This document shows, piece after piece, positions 1-7,778 of a DNA stretch of 64,000 nt. The DNA is taken from the NCBI GenBank assembly GCA_017539105.1, contig JAFYHQ010000020.1, forward strand, positions 1-64,000, in the 5' to 3' direction. A model generated the notes under the pieces. That model was not told the origin of the DNA. It made no database searches and was given only the letters and a program-made list of their open reading frames with translations. The position numbers and the translations under genes were made by a program. Origin of the DNA: Erysipelotrichaceae bacterium. Its GTDB lineage: Bacteria > Bacillota_I > Bacilli_A > Erysipelotrichales > Erysipelotrichaceae. Each line of letters begins with the position of its first letter. Position 1 is the first letter of the stretch.

Positions 1-140
1 ACGATGCGGTACTGTGGGCATACTCCACAGGCATCACCACAGGAGTAAACAACAATACACAGTTCGGTGTGGGACAGAACTGCGTCAGGGGAATGGTGGT
101 GACATTCCTCAAGAGATACAAAGACGCATATCCGGATTAG
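1..140 (+). CDS. C-terminal end of a secreted surface protein (SLH-like repeat)
   Basis: Only the last 45 codons lie in the window (first full codon at 3, TAG at 138-140). The visible protein has the pattern AVLWAYSTGITTGV followed by C-x-RG-x-VVTFLKRY. This matches the closing S-layer-homology-like repeat (AVxWAxxxGIT...CTRGQxVTFLYR) of many secreted Firmicutes proteins. The repeat normally anchors or decorates the cell surface. The rest of the protein lies before the window, so its main function cannot be stated. Confidence 0.6.
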   Translation, partial: DAVLWAYSTGITTGVNNNTQFGVGQNCVRGMVVTFLKRYKDAYPD

Positions 141-160
141 ATATTGATCATCAGCATAAA

Positions 161-197
161 AAAACATCAGACTGCTAAGGCAGTCTGATGTTTTGTT
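161..197. terminator. Bidirectional intrinsic terminator
   Basis: A 12-bp perfect stem (ACATCAGACTGC at 164-175 with its complement at 180-191) closes a TAAG loop. It is flanked by an A-run on the left and a T-run on the right, so it can end both the surface-protein gene and the convergent ung gene. Confidence 0.9.
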
Positions 198-214
198 TTA
201 ATTGATACACACAA

Positions 215-883
215 TCACCGGATCTGCCAGTCGATTGGTGTCAGACCATTCTGTACCAGAAAGTTGTTTGTCTTGGAAAAAGGTCTGGAACCAAAGAAAC
301 CATTATATGCGCTCAAAGGAGATGGATGCGGCGATTCAATAATCAAGTGCTTCGGATTTGTGATGAATGACTTCTTGCTGCGTGCATTAGCCCCCCAAAG
401 AATGAAGACAACTGGTTCTTCTTTTTCATTCAGTTTCTGAATGATCGTATCTGTCAGGATCTCCCAGCCCTGTCCTTTATGAGAATTGGCGCGATGTTCC
501 TCTACCGTAAGCGAAGTGTTAAGAAGCAGTACGCCCTGTTTTGCCCAATAGACAAGCTGACCGTGATTCGGGATCGTGCAGCCCAGATCGTCATGAAGTT
601 CCTGATAAATGTTTACGAGGGACGGAGGGATCTGGATTCCTTTCGGAACCGAAAAAGCCAGACCCTGCGCCTGTCCTTTCTCATGATAGGGATCCTGTCC
701 GAGAATGACCGCTTTCACTTCATGATAAGGTGTCAGACGTAATGCGTTATAGATGTTCCTGGCCTCAGGATAGATCGTTTTGTGAGAATATTCTTCATTC
801 AGAAAACTGCGCAGTTTCTGATAGTATGGCTTATCGAATTCTTCTCCTATGATCTCATCCCAGTCATTGCCGATCATTTTCAT
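215..883 (-). CDS. ung: Uracil-DNA glycosylase, family 1
   Basis: Removes uracil from DNA to start base-excision repair. The 222-residue length is typical. The water-activating motif GQDPYH, followed by GQAQGLAFSV, is present, as is the C-terminal HPSPLSAYNGFFGSRPFS minor-groove and catalytic-His loop. The start at 883 (MKMIGNDW) has no Shine-Dalgarno. A TATAAT read on this strand (895 to 890) ends six bases before the ATG, so the mRNA is predicted to be leaderless. The gene is divergent from folC with only 22 bp between start codons and ends at a shared bidirectional terminator. Confidence 0.96.
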   Translation of the reverse strand: MKMIGNDWDEIIGEEFDKPYYQKLRSFLNEEYSHKTIYPEARNIYNALRLTPYHEVKAVILGQDPYHEKGQAQGLAFSVPKGIQIPPSLVNIYQELHDDLGCTIPNHGQLVYWAKQGVLLLNTSLTVEEHRANSHKGQGWEILTDTIIQKLNEKEEPVVFILWGANARSKKSFITNPKHLIIESPHPSPLSAYNGFFGSRPFSKTNNFLVQNGLTPIDWQIR

Positions 884-889
884 GAATTC

Positions 890-899
890 ATTATATAAT
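890..899. promoter_or_regulatory. Palindromic divergent -10 box for leaderless ung and folC
   Basis: ATTATATAAT at 890-899 is its own reverse complement and contains a TATAAT on each strand (894-899 forward, 895-890 reverse). Placing +1 seven bases after the last -10 base gives position 906 forward and 883 reverse. These are exactly the A of the folC and ung ATG codons. No good -35 was seen on either side. Confidence 0.7.
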
Positions 900-905
900 A
901 TTTAT

Positions 906-2108
906 ATGTTTACAGATATTCAGGAAGCCATTAAATGGCTGATAAAAAGAAGAAACAGCAACTATTCGTTTGAACACTTCAAAGAAGTCTGTCACAAGAT
1001 CGGCGATCCGCAGAATCATCTGTACCAGATCCATGTGGCGGGAACCGATGGGAAAGGTTCGACAGTCAGCTATCTGGCGGCATTGTTAAGATCACAGGGA
1101 TATAAAGTCGGAACTTTTACTTCGCCTCATTATCTGACGCATCTGGATCGTATCCGTATCGATGATGTACCGATTCCCGAAGATATCTTTTTATCCATCC
1201 TGAATGAGGGACTTCCTTTCTATCTGGAAAACGATCTGTCGATGTTTGAGATCGATTATCTGATCATGTGCCGTTATTTCAAGGAATCGCGGGTCGATGT
1301 CGCAGTCGTTGAAACAGGGCTGGGAGGACGTCTGGATTCGACGAATGTCGTAGATAATACGAAACTGTCGATCATTACGACGATCGGCTATGATCACATG
1401 GATCGATTGGGAAATACCTTGGCAGAAATATGTCGGGAAAAATGTGGCATCATCAAAGATGATTCCAGGATACTGATCGGGCATCTCGATGAAGAGTGCA
1501 GAAAGATCGTGGAAGACTGTGCATCGCAACATCACAGTGTTTTCTATGAACTGGGAGATTATACGGATCTGGGCGATCGCCGTTTCCGTTTCCATGACAG
1601 GGAATTTCAGCTGAACAGCTACGCTTCTTATCAGATCCATAACGCTTCTCTGGCTCTGTATGCCCTGGAGATCATCAGCAAGGATCTCCGTTTCCAGATC
1701 GATTATTCTAAAGCGAAAGAAGCTCTATCCTCTGCTGTCTGGCATGGCCGTTTCGAGATCGTCAAAGAAAAACCGAGAGTCATCATCGATGGCGCGCATA
1801 ATATTCATGGAGTCGAAGCGCTGGTCCAATCTTTTGACCGATTCACCGGAAGCAAATGCATCGTATTCTCCGCACTGAAACGGAAAGACTTCCATCCGAT
1901 GAGCGAAATGCTGAAGGAACACTGCGATCGACTGGTGATTACTACCTTCGACAACAAAGAAGCGATCAGCCACGAAGATCTGCTTCAGTACGACTATGAT
2001 CCATCCTATGAACATGCGATCGATGAAGCCATAAAGAACTACGACAATATCCTGATCTGCGGCTCTTTATATTTCCTGAGCGATGTTGTAAGTAATTATA
2101 AATTTTAA
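906..2108 (+). CDS. folC: Bifunctional folylpolyglutamate/dihydrofolate synthase
   Basis: Adds glutamate to folates, and possibly to dihydropteroate. The P-loop GTDGKGST lies near residue 43, followed by TFTSPH and the Mur-ligase-like ETGLGGRLDSTN motif. The C-terminal domain contains IIDGAHN, diagnostic of FolC. The start at 906 (MFTDIQEAIKWL) is chosen because family homology begins there; an upstream ATG at 849 would run through ung. There is no Shine-Dalgarno, and the TATAAT at 894-899 predicts a leaderless message. At 400 residues it is slightly short for the family but carries all key motifs. udp follows after 32 bp. Confidence 0.93.
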   Translation: MFTDIQEAIKWLIKRRNSNYSFEHFKEVCHKIGDPQNHLYQIHVAGTDGKGSTVSYLAALLRSQGYKVGTFTSPHYLTHLDRIRIDDVPIPEDIFLSILNEGLPFYLENDLSMFEIDYLIMCRYFKESRVDVAVVETGLGGRLDSTNVVDNTKLSIITTIGYDHMDRLGNTLAEICREKCGIIKDDSRILIGHLDEECRKIVEDCASQHHSVFYELGDYTDLGDRRFRFHDREFQLNSYASYQIHNASLALYALEIISKDLRFQIDYSKAKEALSSAVWHGRFEIVKEKPRVIIDGAHNIHGVEALVQSFDRFTGSKCIVFSALKRKDFHPMSEMLKEHCDRLVITTFDNKEAISHEDLLQYDYDPSYEHAIDEAIKNYDNILICGSLYFLSDVVSNYKF

Positions 2109-2140
2109 TAAAATGAATCTATAGATAAGGAGACGATAAT

Positions 2141-2929
2141 ATGATCGATTATTCTCAGAATGAGGGGAAACAGTACCATATCGGTACCAGCAAAGATGAT
2201 GTAGGCAAATATGTGATCTTGCCGGGAGACCCGGGCAGATGCGCCAAGATCGCTCAATATTTTGATAACCCTGTCAAAGTGGGACAGAACAGGGAATATG
2301 TGACTTATACAGGCTATCTCGATGGCACGAAAGTGTCTGTCTGTTCGACCGGCATCGGCGGTCCGAGCGCTTCGATCGCTTTGGAAGAGTTGGTCATGAA
2401 CGGATGTCATACGTTCATCCGTATCGGTACCTGCGGAGGCATGCAGCTGGATGTCATGTCCGGCGATGTCATGGTTTCGACCGCTTCCATCCGTATGGAA
2501 GGTACGACCAGAGAATATGCTCCGATCGAATTCCCGGCAGTTGCCAATCTGGATGTCACGAACGCCCTGATCGCTGCCTGCAGGAAGCTGAATATGTCTT
2601 ACAAGGTCGGTGTGACCCAGTCCAAGGATTCCTTCTATGGCCAGCATCGTCCGGAAACGCTTCCAAATGGCGATGAACTGCTGAGAAAATGGAAAGCCTG
2701 GCTAGCGCTTGACTGCAAGGCTTCGGAAATGGAAAGTGCCGCTTTGTTTATCGTCGGACAGTATCTGAAAGTCAGAGTCGGTTCCTGCTTCCTGGTTGTC
2801 GCAAATCAGGAGAGAGCCGCAGCCGGTCTGGAGAATCCGCAGGTCCATGATACCGATGGCGCGATCAGAGTCGCTGTCGAAGCGCTGAGAGAACTGATTG
2901 CCGCGGATAAAGAAGCAGAAAACCAGTAA
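2141..2929 (+). CDS. udp: Uridine phosphorylase
   Basis: Cleaves uridine with phosphate to uracil and ribose-1-phosphate in pyrimidine salvage (PNP/UDP phosphorylase family, 262 residues). The phosphate-binding VILPGDPGR, the [14 protein letters not shown] segment and RIGTCGGMQ are clear. The EMESAALF motif contacts ribose. A good ribosome site (AAGGAGACGATAAT) precedes the ATG. It is followed after 3 bp by a membrane-protein gene, suggesting a transcriptional unit running to 4224. Confidence 0.95.
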   Translation: MIDYSQNEGKQYHIGTSKDDVGKYVILPGDPGRCAKIAQYFDNPVKVGQNREYVTYTGYLDGTKVSVCSTGIGGPSASIALEELVMNGCHTFIRIGTCGGMQLDVMSGDVMVSTASIRMEGTTREYAPIEFPAVANLDVTNALIAACRKLNMSYKVGVTQSKDSFYGQHRPETLPNGDELLRKWKAWLALDCKASEMESAALFIVGQYLKVRVGSCFLVVANQERAAAGLENPQVHDTDGAIRVAVEALRELIAADKEAENQ

Positions 2930-2932
2930 ATA

Positions 2933-3574
2933 ATGAAACCGAAAAAATATATTGTTCAAGCCCTGTATGCTTTCACAATATATTTTTTATTATCCGAGAT
3001 ATTGAAACAGTTCCTGCTGTTTCAGGAAAACGGATCCTATGACTGGTGGCATTTTCCCTTCCAGCTTTGTTCGATGCCGCTCTATGATCTGCCACTATAC
3101 CTGTATTTCAAAAAAAGGAATCACAAGCTTGCGAAAGCGATCGCGACGTTCATGACGGTTTATGGAACCTTGGGAGGGTTCATCGTCTTTCTGGATACCT
3201 CCGGTATGCATTTCACAAATCCTTTCCTGACGTTCAACAGCTTTCTCTGGCATATCATGATGGCCGTCCTATCGGTTTTCCTGTATCGGAATGTTGAAAC
3301 GGACTTTTCTTGGAAAGGCTATCGCAATGTATGCGGGATCTATCTGGTCCACGCGGTTATCGCTACGATCCTGAATGTGACATTGCGATATTATGGGACC
3401 ATAGACATGTTTTATATTTCACCATACGAAAAGATGAATCAGATCGTTTTCAAAGAGATCGGTGAAACGATCGGCAACAGCAATGTGATCATTCTATATA
3501 TTCTTGTGTCGCTGCTTGGAGGAGGGATTGTGATGTACCTGTATCATTTTCTGGAAAGGGAAAAGGAATGCTGA
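2933..3574 (+). CDS. YwaF-like integral membrane protein
   Basis: A 213-residue protein with about six hydrophobic segments starting near residues 8, 70, 90, 135 and 180. The motif WWHFPFQLCSMPLY resembles the PFHLCS signature of the YwaF/TIGR02206 membrane family. A clearer member of that family occurs at 53362-54099 in this window. The biochemical role of the family is not known. The start lies 3 bp after the udp stop without an obvious ribosome site, so translation is probably coupled. The family assignment is by motif only. Confidence 0.6.
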   Translation: MKPKKYIVQALYAFTIYFLLSEILKQFLLFQENGSYDWWHFPFQLCSMPLYDLPLYLYFKKRNHKLAKAIATFMTVYGTLGGFIVFLDTSGMHFTNPFLTFNSFLWHIMMAVLSVFLYRNVETDFSWKGYRNVCGIYLVHAVIATILNVTLRYYGTIDMFYISPYEKMNQIVFKEIGETIGNSNVIILYILVSLLGGGIVMYLYHFLEREKEC

Positions 3575-4224
3575 AGCGGTTTAAAGAAAGAAGCGGTATC
3601 TATATCGCCGATATCGCAGGACAGGATCGTCTGGCTTATTCCCTGTCATCGAATGTCGACTTCTATGATCTGTCCAAGTGGCCAAAGAATGAAACCTGTC
3701 CGGGCATGATCTTGCGTTTCTTTGATTTGGAAAACGGAGAAGTCTGTCAGCCTTTTGAAAAGAAAGATGATGTGATCTATGGCAATGTCCTTTATCTAGA
3801 AGGATACTGCTGGTTCCTGCAGGCAGACCGTCAGACCGGAAAGATCACGCTCTATCGCTATCTTCCTGCATCCGTTCCCGAAGCAGTCACATCTTTCTCC
3901 ATGGACGAAATCGATGCATACAATCTGTCTGTCATGGGCAATCAGGTCCATGTGACCAGCCAGGACTGTGACAAATTTTGCTGCTACTATCCGGAAGCAT
4001 TCTCTTTTCCGATCGGCAATCATGAGACTGCCGTCTTCATCGATGATGGCAAGGTCTATCTGGAAAACTGGATCGAAGAAGGCTGGGACAATGAAAACAA
4101 CTGTGCAAGCAAAGACTATCGCTTCTATGATGAAGTCATCATCCGGGACTTCAAAGGGAATATCCTATCCAAAGAAACAGGCACATTGTATCAGTCTCGC
4201 GATGGAGGCTGGTGGATCGGATAA
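3568..4224 (+). CDS. Hypothetical soluble protein
   Basis: A 218-residue protein with no signal peptide or membrane segment. It is rich in aromatic residues and acidic turns, with recurring strand-turn patterns (YLEGYCWFLQADRQTG, AVFIDDGKVYLENW) that suggest an all-beta, possibly propeller-like fold. I do not recognise the family. Its ATG overlaps the previous stop by 7 bp, so it is the third gene of the udp unit and probably translationally coupled. The tRNA-Arg gene on the other strand lies just beyond its stop. Confidence 0.65.
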   Translation: MLKRFKERSGIYIADIAGQDRLAYSLSSNVDFYDLSKWPKNETCPGMILRFFDLENGEVCQPFEKKDDVIYGNVLYLEGYCWFLQADRQTGKITLYRYLPASVPEAVTSFSMDEIDAYNLSVMGNQVHVTSQDCDKFCCYYPEAFSFPIGNHETAVFIDDGKVYLENWIEEGWDNENNCASKDYRFYDEVIIRDFKGNILSKETGTLYQSRDGGWWIG

Positions 4225-4232
4225 TAAAAAAA

Positions 4233-4309
4233 TGGCCTCGACGAGCGGATTCGAACCGCTGACCTTCCGCTTAGGAGGCGGATGCTCTATCCTGCTGAGC
4301 TACGTCGAG
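4233..4309 (-). tRNA. tRNA-Arg (anticodon CCT)
   Basis: Read on the minus strand this folds into a 77-base cloverleaf. The acceptor CTCGACG pairs with CGTCGAG, the D-arm is GCTCAGCAGGATAGAGC, and the anticodon stem TCCGC/GCGGA closes loop CTCCTAA. The T-arm is AGCGG-TTCGAAT-CCGCT, with discriminator G and an encoded CCA. The anticodon CCT is at 4273-4275 (plus coordinates) and decodes AGG. The seven T residues directly after the CCA may form the terminator. Confidence 0.96.
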
Positions 4310-4321
4310 AACTCCACTACC

Positions 4322-4350
4322 ATTTTAAAAGTAAACGGAAATAAAGACAA
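4322..4350 (-). promoter_or_regulatory. Promoter of tRNA-Arg
   Basis: On the minus strand a -35 TTGTCT (4350-4345) and a -10 TAAAAT (4327-4322) are 17 bp apart. The predicted start near 4315 is about six bases before the mature tRNA. Confidence 0.7.
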
Positions 4351-4364
4351 GATGTTTATAAGTT

Positions 4365-4373
4365 TGATATAAT
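4365..4373 (+). promoter_or_regulatory. Extended -10 promoter of the asp23-fakA operon
   Basis: TGATATAAT at 4365-4373 is a perfect extended -10 (TGn-TATAAT). No convincing -35 was found. The start near 4380 leaves a 17-base leader carrying the GGAGG ribosome site. Confidence 0.65.
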
Positions 4374-4396
4374 ATATAAGTTAATTGGAGGTCACT

Positions 4397-4756
4397 ATGC
4401 CTATTAATAAGATAACCGGTAAAGGACAGATCAAGATATCAGATAATGCGATTGCTACATTGGCGGGAACGACTGTCAATGAATGTTACGGCGTGGTTGG
4501 CGTCGTATCGAAGAACTATCTGAAAGACGGATATTCGACTTTGCTGAAGAAAGAGAACTATTCCAAGGGAATCGTCGTCAAGAACGACAAGACCGGTCTG
4601 AATGTGGATGTCTATGTGATCATCAGTTATGGGGTCAAGATCTCCGAAGTCGTGACCGGCTTGCAGCAGAGAGTCAAGTATGTCTTGGAGAAATCATTGA
4701 ATATGGATGTGAATTCCATCAACGTTCACGTAGAAGGAATCAAAGTCAATGGATAG
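4397..4756 (+). CDS. Asp23/Gls24 family envelope stress protein (YloU-like)
   Basis: A 119-residue protein of the Asp23/Gls24 family. These small membrane-associated proteins are linked to envelope stress and are typically encoded just before FakA (yloU-yloV in Bacillus). Family features include GQIKISDNAIATLAGTTV at the N-terminus and GLNVDVYVIISYGVKI in the middle. The start at 4397 is fixed by TTGGAGGTCACT-ATG; an upstream TTG would overlap the ribosome site. Its last codons overlap fakA by 8 bp. Confidence 0.9.
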   Translation: MPINKITGKGQIKISDNAIATLAGTTVNECYGVVGVVSKNYLKDGYSTLLKKENYSKGIVVKNDKTGLNVDVYVIISYGVKISEVVTGLQQRVKYVLEKSLNMDVNSINVHVEGIKVNG

Positions 4757-6419
4757 GATCAATGTCATCGATTTCAAAGGCATGCTGAAATCCGCCTGCG
4801 CAAATCTGGAAAACCACGCAGATGAGATCAATACCCTGAACGTGTTCCCGGTACCGGATGGAGATACCGGAACGAATATGTCCATGACTTTTAGCAATGG
4901 TTATGCTGAGGCAATGAAATGCAACAGTGACAGCGTTTCAGATGTTGCCAAGGCTTTTTCAAAAGGCTTATTGATGGGTGCCAGAGGCAACTCGGGTGTC
5001 ATTACTTCACAGATTTTTAGAGGCTTCTATCAGCACATCGATGGAAAAGAATATATCGATACCGCGGATGTCGCCCAGGCTTTTGAAAATGGCGCAAGAG
5101 TGGCCTATAAAGCTATCATGAAACCGGTCGAAGGAACGATCCTCACGGTCATCCGGGAAGCTTCCTGGTATGCGAATCACGACTATGAGATCGAACCATT
5201 CGATCTGAATACCTATTTTAAGAAACTGTGCCAGTATGCCGATGAATCGTTACAGAGAACTCCGGATTATCTTCCGGTCCTGAAGGAAGTCGGTGTCGTC
5301 GATTCAGGCGGTACGGGTCTGTTAAGGATCATTGAAGGCATCAGGAATTTCCTGGAAGGCCATCCGGATGAATTCTCTCAGGCAAAGAAAGAGACTGCGG
5401 TCAATCCTGCGTTGCTTCTGGAGAATGAAGAATTCGGCTACTGTACGGAATTCATCATCCGTCTGAATGATGATCTGGTCAAGAAGTTCGATGACAAGAT
5501 CCTGAGGCAGAAACTTACCGATATGGGCGGAGAATCGCTGGTCGTGGTAAAGGATGACGATCTGGTCAAGGTGCATGTCCATACGTTGAAACCGGGAGAT
5601 GCTTTGAATATCGGCCAGCGCTATGGCGAGTTCCTGAAGCTGAAGATCGAGAATATGCAGGAGCAGCATTCGACGATCATCGAGAGCGCAAGAGGGCAGG
5701 AAAAAGAAGAAGAGCCTGTCAAGGAGGAACCTGTGCCGGAAGCGCCGAAGCAGCCGAAGAAATATGGCATCGTAACGGTAGCGGCTGGGGAAGGCATCAC
5801 CAAGCTATTCTATGACATGAATGCGGATAAAGTCATTTCCGGAGGACAGACGATGAATCCTTCCACGGAAGATTTTGTCAAGGTCATCGAGGAACTGGAT
5901 TACTGCGATCATATCTTCATCTTCCCGAACAATTCCAATATCATTCTGGCTGCCAAGCAGGCGCAGAATGTCTTAAGCGACCGCAAGATCACGGTCATGG
6001 AGACAAAATCGGTTCAGGCCGGATTGTCTGCCGTAGGCATGTTCGATATCAATATGGAACCGGATCAGCTGATCGAGAGTCTGCAGGAAGTTATCGACAA
6101 TGTAGATGCGATCAGTATCACATATGCGATCAAGGATACGACTTATGAAGGCATTGAAGTCCGGAAAGACGACTTCATGGCTATCTCCAGGAAGGGGATC
6201 CTGACTTCCGGAAAGAACCGCAAGATCGTGCTCTACCGTCTGTTGGACCAGCTGTTCCATGATCCTGAAAAAGAACTGCTGACCATCATCTATGGCGAAG
6301 ATGTGGATGAAAAAGAAATCAAGGAAGTCGATAAATACATCAGCGACAATTCCGACTTCGATTATGAGATCATCAACGGCGGCCAGCCGGTCTACAGTTA
6401 TCTGATCTCTCTGGAATGA
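4749..6419 (+). CDS. fakA: Fatty acid kinase, ATP-binding subunit (DAK2 domain)
   Basis: FakA phosphorylates fatty acids held by a FakB carrier protein, feeding them into membrane lipid synthesis. The N-terminal DAK2 domain has the Mg-ATP motif NVFPVPDGDTGTNM (near residues 27-40) and MGARGNSGVI. A Glu/Pro/Lys-rich linker near residue 320 separates it from a C-terminal domain resembling DhaK/DegV, ending near residue 556. This is the usual length and fusion for YloV proteins. No fakB is present in the window. The next gene starts 1 bp after its stop. Confidence 0.92.
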   Translation: MDRINVIDFKGMLKSACANLENHADEINTLNVFPVPDGDTGTNMSMTFSNGYAEAMKCNSDSVSDVAKAFSKGLLMGARGNSGVITSQIFRGFYQHIDGKEYIDTADVAQAFENGARVAYKAIMKPVEGTILTVIREASWYANHDYEIEPFDLNTYFKKLCQYADESLQRTPDYLPVLKEVGVVDSGGTGLLRIIEGIRNFLEGHPDEFSQAKKETAVNPALLLENEEFGYCTEFIIRLNDDLVKKFDDKILRQKLTDMGGESLVVVKDDDLVKVHVHTLKPGDALNIGQRYGEFLKLKIENMQEQHSTIIESARGQEKEEEPVKEEPVPEAPKQPKKYGIVTVAAGEGITKLFYDMNADKVISGGQTMNPSTEDFVKVIEELDYCDHIFIFPNNSNIILAAKQAQNVLSDRKITVMETKSVQAGLSAVGMFDINMEPDQLIESLQEVIDNVDAISITYAIKDTTYEGIEVRKDDFMAISRKGILTSGKNRKIVLYRLLDQLFHDPEKELLTIIYGEDVDEKEIKEVDKYISDNSDFDYEIINGGQPVYSYLISLE

Positions 6420-6420
6420 A

Positions 6421-6978
6421 ATGGATATCGATATCGATACATTAGACGTTCAACTGAATTGGCCGATCATCGGCCGCTTGAAAGACGACTTGTATCCCTA
6501 TGAGGGATATGATCATATAAGATATACTGCCAGAGGCCTGATTGAAAACAGCAAAGGCCAGTTCGTTTTCCTGCATATCGAAGGAGAAGATCTTTTTGGC
6601 GTGCGCGATCATCTGGAAACCTGCGGGGGCGGACTGGAAGAGAATGAAACATTGGATGACGCTCTGGCAAGAGAAGTCCGGGAAGAACTGGGTCATGAGA
6701 TCCATGGGATCGAACTGATCGGGTCCATCATCGATGCCTACAATCTCATCCATCGGATCACGTTGTCTACTTTCTTTCATGCCTATATCGATGAACAGGA
6801 AGTATCCACACATCGTACGGAAGAGGAACAGATCCTGATCAAGGAGGTCGTCTGTCTGGATCCTTTGGCTGCCTTGGATCGTCTGGAACATCATGCGATC
6901 CATGGCGTGGATAAGCTTGTCCAGCGAAGGGATGCATTGGCACTGCGCTATTATCTGAAATGTAAAGGTTTACTGTAA
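6421..6978 (+). CDS. Nudix hydrolase
   Basis: A 185-residue Nudix-fold pyrophosphohydrolase. The Nudix box runs G-x5-E-x7-REVREELG around residues 71-93, with the metal-binding REVREE helix intact. The substrate cannot be read from sequence. It lies between fakA (1 bp upstream) and an ADP-ribosylglycohydrolase (12 bp downstream), which makes ADP-ribose or a related nucleoside diphosphate a reasonable guess. No strong Shine-Dalgarno is seen; coupling with fakA is likely. Confidence 0.85.
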   Translation: MDIDIDTLDVQLNWPIIGRLKDDLYPYEGYDHIRYTARGLIENSKGQFVFLHIEGEDLFGVRDHLETCGGGLEENETLDDALAREVREELGHEIHGIELIGSIIDAYNLIHRITLSTFFHAYIDEQEVSTHRTEEEQILIKEVVCLDPLAALDRLEHHAIHGVDKLVQRRDALALRYYLKCKGLL

Positions 6979-6990
6979 AGGAGTTTTGTT

Positions 6991-7767
6991 ATGTACGGAG
7001 CAATCATTGGCGATATCGTCGGTTCCCGTTTCGAATGGGACAATATCCTGACAAAAAAATTCGATCTGTTTACAGATCATTGTTTTTTTACGGATGATTC
7101 CGTGATGACGATCGCGGTAGGCAAAGCGCTGCATGAGTCCAGGAAGCAGAACTATGCGGATCTGAACGATCAGCTGGTCTACTGGATGCATAAAATAGGG
7201 AAGAGATATCCCGACTGCGGTTACGGAGGCCATTTCTATTACTGGATGTTTCATGATGATGCGGAACCTTACAATTCTTTTGGCAACGGCAGCGCCATGA
7301 GAACGTCCTATTGCGCGCAGATCGCGGAATCATTGGAGGAAGCGCTGTATCTGGCAGAGAAGTGTGCGGCTGTCACCCATAATCATCCGGAAGGGATCAA
7401 GGGAGCGCAGGCGGTTACAGCATGTATCTGGCTGGCAAAAGAAGGAAAGAGTCAGGAAGAGATACGCTGCTATGTCCGTGAACACTATTACGACATGGAT
7501 TTCACTCTGGATGGGATCCGGAAGAGCTACCGTTTCGATGTGACCTGTCAGGGCTCCGTGCCTCAAGCCATCGAGGCATTCCTGGAAGCTGTTTCGTTCG
7601 AAGACGCGATCCGCAATGCGATCTCCATCGGTGGGGATTCCGATACGATCGCGGCCATCACCGGTCCCATTGCGGAAGCATATTTCGGAATTCCTGAAGG
7701 ATTCATTCAGGAAGCCGACTCTTATCTGGATGACTATCTGAAAAAGATCGTTCATACAATACTATAA
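6991..7767 (+). CDS. ADP-ribosylglycohydrolase family protein
   Basis: DraG/ARH-fold hydrolases remove ADP-ribose from proteins, nucleic acids or small molecules. The N-terminal MYGAIIGDIVGSRFEW and FTDDSVMT (first metal-ligand cluster) and the C-terminal GGDSDTIAAITGPIAEAY (second cluster) define the dinuclear-metal site. The 258-residue length is typical. AAAGGAG precedes the ATG. It is probably co-transcribed with the Nudix gene and the M48 protease 11 bp downstream. No ADP-ribosyltransferase is visible in the window. Confidence 0.92.
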   Translation: MYGAIIGDIVGSRFEWDNILTKKFDLFTDHCFFTDDSVMTIAVGKALHESRKQNYADLNDQLVYWMHKIGKRYPDCGYGGHFYYWMFHDDAEPYNSFGNGSAMRTSYCAQIAESLEEALYLAEKCAAVTHNHPEGIKGAQAVTACIWLAKEGKSQEEIRCYVREHYYDMDFTLDGIRKSYRFDVTCQGSVPQAIEAFLEAVSFEDAIRNAISIGGDSDTIAAITGPIAEAYFGIPEGFIQEADSYLDDYLKKIVHTIL

Positions 7768-7778
7768 GGAGGTATCCT

